Shown: piece after piece, positions 1 through 7,020 of the stretch
Position numbering within the stretch: the first letter of the stretch is position 1
Layout: each line of letters opens with the position of its first letter
Assembly: GCF_901933205.1 (NCBI RefSeq)
Contig: NC_044572.1
Location: forward strand, 73,467,465-73,531,464
DNA length: 64,000 nucleotides
Reading direction: 5' to 3'
Source of the DNA: Camarhynchus parvulus
Lineage: Eukaryota; Chordata; Aves; Passeriformes; Thraupidae
The notes under the pieces: generated by a model
Database searches by the model: none
What the model saw: only the letters and a program-made list of their open reading frames with translations
Told to the model about the DNA's origin: nothing
Position numbers and translations under genes: made by a program

Positions 1-1502
1 TCGCTGTAGGCCTCGCGGATAGGTGCGAGGAGGGCAGCAACGTACCACTGGCAGATAACAGGTGAGTTCTTCATTCCTTGAGGAAGCACTCGCCAGTGGT
101 AGCGCTTACCGGGAGCTTGTCGGTTCACAGATGGGACAGTAAAGGCAAAACGTGGGGCATCATCCGGGTGAAGGGGAATTTGGAAGAAACAGTCTTTTAT
201 ATCAATAACAGCCAGATTCCAATTTCGGGGGAGCATCGTTGGGGATGGCATCCCTGGCTGAAGGACACCCATATCTTCAATCACGGCGTTGATTTGGCGA
301 AGGTCGTGCAAGAGCCTCCACTTACCAGATGCTTTTTTGATGACGAACACTGGTGAATTCCACGGGGAAGTGGTCTCCACCAAGTGTCCCTTTTGGAGCT
401 GCTCTTGCACGAGCTCGTTGAGCGCTCTTAATTTTTGCTTGTTCAGCGGCCACTGTTTCACCTGTACTGGAATGTCTGACCGCCAATTCAGTTTCCAGGT
501 GACGCGCTCTTCAGCGGCCGCTACCCGAAAAACCGGGCGAGGAGCCGGGAGGTCAATTTTGGCTCCCCACTGTTCAAGGGTGTCTCTCCCCCAGAGAGGC
601 TCGCTGTAATTCAAAACGAATGGGCGTACTCGAGCCAATTGCCCATCCGGCCCCGTAATTTTTACGAAGCTCCTTGATTGTTTCGCCAATTGGGAACCCC
701 CAACACCTTGGATGCGTCCTTCCACATTTTGAAGCTCCCAGTGTGACGGCCATTCCCGAGCGGGAATGATCGTCACGTCTGCTCCCGTGTCTAGCATCCC
801 CCTGATGTTAATGGTGTCCCCCCCTTGGGCCAGGCTGCACTCGAGTCGTGGCTTGGCAGCCCCCAGTTTCTGTGCCCAGGCCACGGTGTGGGTGTTACGA
901 AGCTCCTCCTCCCTCCGCAAGCGACGGCGGGGGAGGCTGGAGCGTTGGCCTGGGCAATCTGGGTCCCAGTCACCGACTACGATATCGTCGATAGCCGGGA
1001 CTGGGATGGCTTGTGCAATTATGGTGCCTTTTGGGAGGAAAAGAGGTGGATGTAGACACCCTACAGCGACTTCAAACCGGTGCTGGTCTGAGGACACCAG
1101 GGCTGGAAAGACTTGCAACTCCAGCGGTGTAAACTTGGTGTCCCCCACGACGACGTATTGATGGTCCAGTCGGCTCCAGGTACCGGCGGCTGTGGGTTGC
1201 ACAGACAGGAATCTCAAGTTGGAATCCTGAAAGCGAAGGTCCTCCCGTGTCGACAACCTGTAAGGTGAAGCAAGACAGTTAGTTGTTAACACGGGTTCTG
1301 GTGAGGGAGACGGAGCCACACAACCAAGGCAGGCGTCTCCCCAAAAGTCAAGATCGGCGGTTTGTCTAGTCCAGTAAAAGAAATGGAAAGTCCAGTGACA
1401 TTGGCCCCGAGGACCTCCCCCGATGGTATTGGGGGTGCTGGCGGCGGGCCCCTTCCCCGTCCCTCTCCCTCCCTGCGCTGCATGGATGTAATTGGCCCGC
1501 CC
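1..1502 (-). CDS. pol: ERVK/betaretrovirus-like pro-pol open frame, partial (dUTPase-like, protease, RT N-terminus)
   Basis: One minus-strand frame stays open from just after a TAA at 1505-1503 to the window edge, about 500 codons. In order it holds a dUTPase-like stretch (about 1225-1010, ending in a [16 protein letters not shown] motif), an aspartic protease with the active-site motif [10 protein letters not shown] (catalytic Asp codon 791-789) and a Gly-Gly flap-like segment, a GRDTLEQWG segment typical of the protease C-terminus, then reverse transcriptase from about 460. RT motifs seen are WPLNKQKL, the [12 protein letters not shown] region, [12 protein letters not shown], block [12 protein letters not shown] (catalytic Asp codon 203-201) and [13 protein letters not shown] near the edge. 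The YMDD block, RNase H and integrase would lie outside the window. In typical betaretroviruses dUTPase-protease and RT occupy different frames; here they share one. No stop was seen in my reading. Translation start is unknown; it presumably depends on frameshifting from gag. Confidence 0.9.
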
Positions 1503-1552
1503 TTATTTTTGTCCACGCGCAGGGGCTGGCTGCGCTCCTCCTCTAGTTTTTT
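1286..1552 (-). CDS. short -1 frame extension entered by slippage at the end of gag
   Basis: A -1 slip on the heptamer at 1546-1552 moves ribosomes from the gag frame into a frame that stays open for about 88 codons and stops at TAA 1288-1286. The predicted peptide is rich in Lys, Arg, Gly and Pro and I recognise no domain in it. It overlaps the upstream part of the protease/RT frame for 217 nt (1502-1286), but the dUTPase-like, protease and RT motifs are one frame further on. This may be the linker of a Gag-Pro polyprotein whose continuity was broken by an indel, or a genuine short frame leading to a second recoding event. I found no second canonical slippery heptamer in the overlap. Confidence 0.45.
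   Translation of the reverse strand, partial: KKLEEERSQPLRVDKNKGGPITSMQRREGEGRGRGPPPAPPIPSGEVLGANVTGLSISFTGLDKPPILTFGETPALVVWLRLPHQNPC
1517..1535 (-). promoter_or_regulatory. frameshift-stimulating hairpin, possible H-type pseudoknot
   Basis: In the minus-strand RNA the arms GCGCAG (1535-1530) and CTGCGC (1522-1517) form a perfect 6-bp stem with a 7-nt loop, starting 10 nt after the slippery heptamer. Four loop bases (GCCC, 1526-1523) can pair with GGGC at 1502-1499, which would make a pseudoknot with a 14-nt connecting loop. The stem is seen directly; the pseudoknot is inference. The spacer is slightly longer than the usual 5-9 nt. Confidence 0.6.
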
Positions 1553-3570
1553 GAGGAGGGGGCTCCTCCGGCTGGGGTGCCGGACTGCCTTTCCCGGCGG
1601 AATTGATAGAAGTCCTTTCGCAGGGGGCAGTCCGGCATCCAGTGTCCCTCTTTCTGACACAGATGGCAGTGGCCTCGCTGTTGTTTCGGTGTCCCGGGTC
1701 CTTGGGCTGCCGCTGCCTCTACCGGATCGTCAGGGTAATATCGGTGTATTTCAGGCCCCTCGATCACAGACACCCTTTTGCTGGACACCGGCGTCTTGCT
1801 GCTGCTAGCCTGGTGGAGTGCTGGTACTTTCCTGGCGCAGACTAGCAGCATCTGCTTGAGGGTGGGCGGCGGCTGCAGTGGGAGACTCAAGATCGCGGCC
1901 TTGCAGGCCTGGTTAGCATTCGAGGCCGCAATGGCCGCAACCATCTCTTGCCTCGTACCCTCGGACACATTCTCAAACTTCGCCGCGGCCTGCAGCCGCA
2001 TAACGAAGTCGTCGAATGGTTCATCTGGTTTCTGCTGCAGCAGAAACACTGGAACTGCTGGGACACCTACAATAACTTTATAAAATTCTTGTGCACCCGC
2101 CTGCGTGGCCTTTTCAAGGGCCTCGGAAGGGATCAGCTCCGCTGCCGTCTGCCCCTTCTCCCAATCCCCAATGCCACAAAGATGTTCTATGGTCAGGGGA
2201 TTCCCGTTAGCATCCCGAGAGATATTGGGCTGAGCCAATATCTCCGGGAGGAGGTCAGCCACCGCCTGTTTCCACCCCTCCTCCCACCGAGAGAACTGTG
2301 ACTCGTTTAATAAGCACGAAAAAATTTGCCTGACGTCACAAGGTACTAATTCGTTCTCTCGGAGGGTGGCAGTGAGGAGACCTTTAAAGAACTCGCTGCA
2401 AGACCCGAACTCCTTTTGGGCCTTGCAGAGTTCGCGGATGGCCGACCTCGACACGGGCGTCCAGCGGATGTCCCACCTCCCCCCTTGCCGCCGGTGAAAT
2501 GTCACCGGGGCCGCCATGATGGAATTTGGCGTGCCAGGACCGGAATTTCCCACGCTTCCCCCCTCCGCTCCCCCCGCCGACCAAGATGGCGGATCGTGGG
2601 AAACGGAAGAGGGAGCGTGAGAACCGGAACCCGGTGGGAGGAGCTGGGAGGTCTCACTGGACGGGGGCGGTGCAGGGTGGTAAGGCGGGGCGACAGGCGG
2701 AGCTGCAGGCGGGGCCGAGGGAGGGGCAACGGAGGAGGAGGGCCAAGGAGAGGAGGTGTAACTGGGCGGATCTTCTCCTAGGAAGGGGTTGGGAAGCGGG
2801 AGGAAGGGGTTGGGCGATGGTCGGCCCAGGGGGACATGGGAAGGGGAGTCCAACCACGGTGCTTCGCAGCCCCCGCCATTTTGTGCTTCACGGAAGCCAT
2901 CTTGTGGAGGGACTGCGAAGCGAACTTTAGAACCTAACTTTGGGGATTTTAGAACACGGAATCTGGGGTTTGGGGAAGGCGAGGGGCAGGGAGAGGCTGC
3001 CAGCGATCCGGCCGTTGATCGCCGGCAGCGAGGGGACTGGGAGGCCTGAAACGGGCCCTCGGATGACTCTCGAGGCCGTCTGTGGTTCGGGGTTGCCCGC
3101 TTCAGGATCCCAGGGCTTTTTGGGGCGGCAGGAGAGGGCTGTGGGGTAGGGACACTGGCAGGGGAACGAACTGGGGGAACAACCGAACTTTTAACACTGG
3201 CGCTTCTCTTGACAGAGCGCTGCCGGGCAACAGGAGCACCGGCAGCGGCTGAGCGTTCTCTCAGTTCTTTTGCCTGTTTAATCTTTAACGCAGACACAAG
3301 CTGCGCCACCCAATGAAGGTGTCTCGCCAATTTAAGTCGTTTAGTAATATCAATTTCTTCTGAGCGAGCCAAATCAGACAATTTACGAAGAACCTCTTCC
3401 CAAAACGTGAGGCTCTTAGCCTGCTCAGGAGAAAATCCCTTAAACTGAGAGGAGACCCAGCGTATTAGGCTTTTGATCTCCCTTTCCTTAAATGGGAGAT
3501 CTGCGCCATAAAGAAAAGCAAAACACAAATGAACAGACTCGCGCTGCGCGGTAGAGAGCCTCGCGCCCAT
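1543..3570 (-). CDS. gag: endogenous betaretrovirus-like Gag polyprotein, intact 675-codon frame
   Basis: Gag forms the particle at the membrane. The frame starts with MGARLS, an N-terminal Met-Gly suitable for myristoylation, and runs 675 codons without a break. Residues 1-110 look like a helical matrix domain. Residues 120-345 are Pro/Ser-rich and carry two late-domain motifs, PPSY at 268-271 (NEDD4-type ligase binding) and PSAP at 284-287 (TSG101 type). Capsid probably begins near PVTF at 355. The major homology region is around 512-526 (QQKPDEPFDDFVMRL). Nucleocapsid has one CX2CX4HX4C zinc knuckle at Cys635, Cys638, His643 and Cys648; betaretroviruses usually have two. It ends in Ser-Ser-Lys-Asn immediately before TAG at 1545-1543, with the slippery site in its last codons. 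The start sits about 675 nt downstream of the primer-binding site. The intact frame and high CpG content suggest a recent insertion. Confidence 0.93.
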   Translation of the reverse strand: MGARLSTAQRESVHLCFAFLYGADLPFKEREIKSLIRWVSSQFKGFSPEQAKSLTFWEEVLRKLSDLARSEEIDITKRLKLARHLHWVAQLVSALKIKQAKELRERSAAAGAPVARQRSVKRSASVKSSVVPPVRSPASVPTPQPSPAAPKSPGILKRATPNHRRPRESSEGPFQASQSPRCRRSTAGSLAASPCPSPSPNPRFRVLKSPKLGSKVRFAVPPQDGFREAQNGGGCEAPWLDSPSHVPLGRPSPNPFLPLPNPFLGEDPPSYTSSPWPSSSVAPPSAPPAAPPVAPPYHPAPPPSSETSQLLPPGSGSHAPSSVSHDPPSWSAGGAEGGSVGNSGPGTPNSIMAAPVTFHRRQGGRWDIRWTPVSRSAIRELCKAQKEFGSCSEFFKGLLTATLRENELVPCDVRQIFSCLLNESQFSRWEEGWKQAVADLLPEILAQPNISRDANGNPLTIEHLCGIGDWEKGQTAAELIPSEALEKATQAGAQEFYKVIVGVPAVPVFLLQQKPDEPFDDFVMRLQAAAKFENVSEGTRQEMVAAIAASNANQACKAAILSLPLQPPPTLKQMLLVCARKVPALHQASSSKTPVSSKRVSVIEGPEIHRYYPDDPVEAAAAQGPGTPKQQRGHCHLCQKEGHWMPDCPLRKDFYQFRRERQSGTPAGGAPSSKN
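1546..1552 (-). promoter_or_regulatory. -1 ribosomal frameshift heptamer A AAA AAC at the gag stop
   Basis: On the minus strand, in the gag frame, the last codons read TCA AAA AAC TAG, giving an in-phase X XXY YYZ heptamer A AAA AAC directly against the stop. The same heptamer is used for gag-pro frameshifting in mouse mammary tumour virus. A hairpin follows 10 nt downstream. Position, phase and context make a functional recoding site likely, though it was not tested. Confidence 0.85.
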
Positions 3571-4244
3571 GGCTCAGATGACAAGTACCGCGCAACCTCC
3601 GAACAACTCGCCACAACACAAATAGGGAATGGGAGTAGAAAACTCGAACAACGAAACAGGGGCAGGGAACACCGCGAGCTCCACCGGCGCCACTCGGGAA
3701 ACCGCAGCAACTTAACAGGAGGGAACCGAGCCACCCCTTGCCACCGCGCGGAAAGCCGGTCAACCCTCCCCCCTAATTGGAGTTCAGGGACTTTCCGCGA
3801 CGCCGACCAGGAGTGAGCTCAACACAAAAACAGGCACTTGCAAAACGAAATAGGGATTCTTTCGCGCCGGCCCCCCGATCGCCGCACCTAAGAAGCGAGG
3901 TTTGCGCGAACGCCCTTGCCCCCCGATCCCTGGGGAATCAGGGGCACCCCGAACCCTCACCGACAAGCGGATCGCAGTTCGGGGGGGGCGATAAAAACAG
4001 GGGGAGTGAAGAACTCACCAATCCGGACGAAAGGGGGTCGGGAAACTGGCAAGTTGGGCTCCGCTGGAGCTGCACTTCGGGGCGCCGAAGGGTCACTGCA
4101 GCTCGGGTCCCCGCGGAACGGCGGCTGAGTGTCCCAGTCGCTCGCTCGACGCGAGGCGATGCCACGCCCAAAGGCGGATTTGTAAATCCACGTTCCGTGA
4201 GGCAGAAGGGATCCAGGAACAGGTCCGGAACAGTCCCTCTGGCC
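3571..4244 (-). other. provirus 5' leader between primer-binding site and gag
   Basis: This 674-nt GC-rich untranslated leader holds no convincing coding frame. A strong splice-donor match (GTGAGT on the minus strand) lies at 4018-4013, suitable for joining to a downstream env acceptor outside the window, and a weaker GTGAGG lies near 3953. Packaging signals would be expected here, but I could not identify one by eye. Confidence 0.7.
4013..4018 (-). promoter_or_regulatory. candidate major splice donor of the provirus
   Basis: The minus strand reads TTG|GTGAGT, a strong match to the vertebrate donor consensus, in the leader about 230 nt after the primer-binding site and upstream of the gag start. 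That is where retroviruses place the donor used for subgenomic env RNA. Inferred from position and consensus only. Confidence 0.5.
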
Positions 4245-4262
4245 GCCCCACGTTGGGCGCCA
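4245..4262 (-). other. retroviral primer-binding site, tRNA-Lys1,2 type
   Basis: The minus strand reads TGGCGCCCAACGTGGGGC, which matches the 18-nt primer-binding site of MMTV and Mason-Pfizer monkey virus for tRNA-Lys1,2. It sits a few bases inside the LTR edge at 4268. This fixes the provirus orientation (gag to the left), supports class II/ERVK affinity, and shows that the right-hand LTR is the 5' LTR. Confidence 0.9.
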
Positions 4263-4536
4263 GCAACTGCGGTCGCTCAAAGACTTGGCCTGGCTGCTCC
4301 ACAGAGCTGGGACTCCGGAGGGAGTGACAGAGCGGCCACAGTCTGTCCTGACCGGGGTATGGCAAGCTGCCTGACTGCAGAGCCAAAACCCTAGCCACTC
4401 AGGTCCCCTGGGCGGCAGAGGCCACAGGTGGCGACCTGAAAAGGCAGACGAGAACCAAAGGCAGAGGCACCACGAGAAGCAGCGGAGCGCAGGAGGGAAG
4501 AAGCGAGCCGATCAGTTTTCCGTGGTTGAGGGAAGG

Positions 4537-4542
4537 TTTATT
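4537..4542 (-). terminator. LTR polyadenylation signal AATAAA
   Basis: The plus strand reads TTTATT, so AATAAA on the minus strand, about 70 nt downstream of the TATA box. In the right-hand LTR this signal would be bypassed; the copy in the 3' LTR would end the transcript. Confidence 0.65.
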
Positions 4543-4612
4543 GAGGGCAGGGTAGAGGCAAGAGGGTAAGGGGTCATAGAAAACTGACAAGGATCCTCCC
4601 CCTGGTCTGACC

Positions 4613-4619
4613 TTATAAG
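4613..4619 (-). promoter_or_regulatory. LTR TATA box
   Basis: The near-palindromic TTATAAG lies upstream of the polyadenylation signal in the minus-strand LTR, placing the U3/R start roughly 25-30 nt downstream, near 4590-4585. Identified by consensus and position. Confidence 0.6.
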
Positions 4620-5027
4620 ACCGACCCCAGGGGGAGGGCAAGACATACATGACCAATCAACACATGAAACATCAAATGAGGTGACACAGAACAGCCAATT
4701 AACAAAAACAAAAGGTGTGGACTTTCCCCCTGCCCAATCACCACCCGAACCCCGCAGAACCTTCCAGAGTTGGGGAGTGGGTCAGGGGTGATGGACAAGG
4801 GGGGTTGCCCGAGAAACTAAGGAGGGACTGACCTGATGGACAGTGAAATTAACATAAAATAGGGAGGACATAGATGATTGACAGACAACTGACTGTCTGG
4901 AGAGGGGAGGGAGCCCTGGAAATCCCCTTGCTCCTGTCGCCATATTTAACCCATACAACTTAATGAGATTAAATATACAACTTGTAAAATCCAACTCTTA
5001 AACAGTAAAATGACATGAACCTCAACA

Positions 5028-5159
5028 TGATTGTAGTTCCATTGGCCTCAGTGGTGGGTCACCTTCCCTACACTCAATAAGAGCGGCTGTGTAAGTGACA
5101 AATTATGAAAACCAGGCTGTCAAAAAAGACTTTGTGGAACCTCTGTGTGTATGCACATA
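5028..5159. other. short flank between provirus and CR1 nest
   Basis: Unique-looking sequence separates the LTR from the first CR1 tail. If the true LTR edge is 5071 rather than 5027, the first part belongs to the LTR. No gene seen. Confidence 0.4.
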
Positions 5160-5577
5160 CAGAATCATGGTATTGTTCAGATTGGAAAACACCTTTCAGA
5201 TCACTGAGTCCAAATGTTACCCCACCACTGACAGTTCCACCCCTAAACCATGTCCCTGTGTGCCATGTCTTTACATCTTTCAAATAGCTCAGGGATGATG
5301 AATCTACTACTGCCCTAGGCAGATACTTCCAGTGTTTGCAATCCTTTTGTTGAAGAAACTTTTCTTAATATCCAGTCTAAAATTCTGCTGGTACACTTGA
5401 GGCCATTTACTCTAGTCTTATCACTTTTCACTTGAGAGAAGTGACTGACTCCCACCTGACTACAGCCTCCTTTCAGGTAGTCATAGGGAGCAATAGGGTT
5501 CCCCTCTCAGGCTGCTTTTCTCTAGTCTAAACAACCCCAGCTCCCTCAGCTGCTCCTCTTGAGCCTTTTATAAAAGT
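5160..5577 (-). mobile_element. CR1 LINE, antisense, 3' segment (left piece of a split copy)
   Basis: The segment begins with the reverse complement of the CR1 tail (GAATCATGG...) followed by the antisense CR1 3' end, including the typical TTGGAA...CCTTTCAGATCA...GAGTCCAA stretch and the later AACAACCCCAGCTCCCTCAG-type sequence. It stops abruptly near 5577 where a sense CR1 begins, and its continuation reappears at about 6848. It carries many substitutions and is an old copy with no intact frame. Confidence 0.8.
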
Positions 5578-6847
5578 TGTGGTCAATGACTCTCTGTCCA
5601 GCCAGAGTCCAGTGACAAGTGATGTCCCTTAGGGTGTCCATCTTGTACCTGGTACTCTATAGTATGGCTATCAATGACACAGACAATGGGATTGAGTGCA
5701 CCCTTGTGAGAGACTGAGATGATAATGATTAATAACTCAATTGATCATTTGAAAAACAGCAAGTGCTTTGTTGACACTGTGCAAGGCAACAGCCCAGGTG
5801 CAGAGAAGGTGATCACCAGAGGATAACCAGGACAAATCAACCTTTGTTTATCAACAAATTGGGATTTGAACCAGATAAGGAAAGAAGCCAATAAGAAGCA
5901 GTGGAGGAGATCTGTGGATAGTCATTCAGTGTCATTCCACTCTAATCCACCCAAGGAGCCTATTAACAAGAACCTGAGCTGGCCTTGTCTTTAGAGGCAG
6001 GTTGTAGCAACCCTCAGCAAGGTTGCAGATGACACAAAACTGAGGTGCAGTTTACACAACAAGACAGGATGCCCTCCAGAGGGACCTTGACAAGAGCTAG
6101 GCCCATGAGATCATAATGAAGTTCCACAAGTCCAAATGCAAGGTGGGTAAGGGTACTCAAGACATGAGAACAGACTGAGAGAAGGATTCATTGAGAAAAT
6201 CCCTGTGGAAAAGGGGTTCTCATGGATGAAAAACTGGATGTGATCTGGCAATGTTCACTTGCAACCCAGAAAGTTATCTGTGTCCTGAGCTGTTTCAAAA
6301 GAACCATGACCAGCAGGTTGAAGGGCTGATTCTGTCCCTCAATTCCACTCTTCTGAGATCCCATTTAGAGTACTGTGTCTTCATCTGGAATCCTCGGTAC
6401 AGGAAAGACGCATTGGACCTGTTGGAGTGGGCACAGAGGAGAGCCACAAAATTGATCAGAGTGGTGGAGCTCCTCTCCAATGAAAGTAATCCTGAAAAGA
6501 AGGATCTGGTGAGACCTCATTGCAGTACTTAAACAAGTCTTATGAAAAAGAGGGAGAATGACTTTTTACACAGGCAGACAGTGATAGGAAAAGAGGGATG
6601 ACTTTAGGAGGAGGGATTTAGATTGGATGTGAGGAAGAAACTCATTGCTCACAGGGTAGTAAGGCGCTGGAACAGGATGTACAGGGAAGTTGCGGGTGTC
6701 CTATCCCTGGAACTGTCCACAACCAGGTTGGATGGGGTTCTGAACAACCTAGTCTACTGGAAGGTGTCCCTGCCGATGGCAGGGGGGTTGAAACTGGATG
6801 ATCTTTAAGGTTTCTTTCAAACTAAGTTGTTCTATGAATGATTCTCC
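5578..6847 (+). mobile_element. CR1 LINE, sense, 5'-truncated, inserted in an older CR1 and itself interrupted
   Basis: Sense CR1 from the reverse transcriptase region (CAGCCAGAGTCCAGTGACAA near 5600) to its tail near 6845 (TTCTATGAATGATTCT). A broken remnant of the RT C-terminus is readable at 6251-6532 (SHLEYCVFIWNPRYRKDALD and QRRATKLI) and 6623-6808 (RRWNRMYREVAGVLSLE), in separate frames, so the protein is dead. The copy lacks everything upstream of the RT middle, usual for CR1. A 305-bp element lies inside it at 5705-6009. Confidence 0.82.
5705..6009. mobile_element. 305-bp TG...CA insertion with 5-bp target duplication inside CR1 (probable solo LTR)
   Basis: The sense CR1 is interrupted between GAGTGCACCCT and ACCCTCAGCAAGG. 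Removing 5705-6009 plus one ACCCT restores the normal CR1 order GAGTGC-ACCCT-CAGCAAGG. The inserted piece starts TGTGAGAGAC and ends GGTTGTAGCA, with perfect 5-bp duplications at 5700-5704 and 6010-6014. TG...CA ends with a 5-bp duplication are the signature of an integrase-inserted LTR. I see no clear TATA box or polyadenylation signal and do not recognise the family; 305 bp is short for an avian LTR. Orientation is unknown. Confidence 0.75.
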
Positions 6848-7020
6848 GATGATAGTTCTTTATATCCTTCGCTAGGTCTGTTGTCTTCTGGACACACTCC
6901 AGCCACCTCAATGTCTTTCTTGTAGTGAGAGATCAAAAGCTGAGGACAATACTTGAGGTGCAGCCTCACCAGTCCTGAGCACAGGAGAACAATGTATACA
7001 TACAATGATTAAACTCTCTC
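6848..7020 (-). mobile_element. CR1 LINE, antisense, right piece of the split older copy
   Basis: Antisense CR1 resumes with TCTTCTGGACACACTCCAGC, CAATGTCTTTCTTGTAGTGA and GAGGTGCAGCCTCACCAGTC, the sequence expected next after the break at 5577. The two pieces form one copy that the sense CR1 split. It fades into unrecognised sequence near 7020. Confidence 0.78.

Larger units (their letters stand above)
4268..5027 (-). mobile_element. 5' LTR of the class II provirus
   Basis: The left edge is a TG at 4268, 5 nt from the primer-binding site, as expected for the U5 end. The right edge is less certain: a CA at 5027 (minus-strand U3 would start TGTTGAGG) is my choice, and another CA at 5071 is possible. 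A TATA motif (CTTATAAGG) lies at 4613-4619 and AATAAA at 4542-4537, about 70 nt apart in transcript order, giving a short R. U3 is therefore about 400 nt and U5 about 250 nt. A target duplication cannot be checked because the other LTR is outside the window. Confidence 0.8.

Noticed and set aside
78..4394. Plus-strand frames of 60-205 codons across the provirus
   Set aside because: They are shadows of the GC-rich minus-strand gag, pol and leader; their products have no recognisable domains, whereas the minus-strand frames carry classic retroviral motifs.
5028..5071. Alternative right edge of the provirus LTR at the CA at 5071
   Set aside because: Both edges are possible; 5027 was preferred because its U3 start looks more LTR-like. 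Without the 3' LTR the choice cannot be settled.
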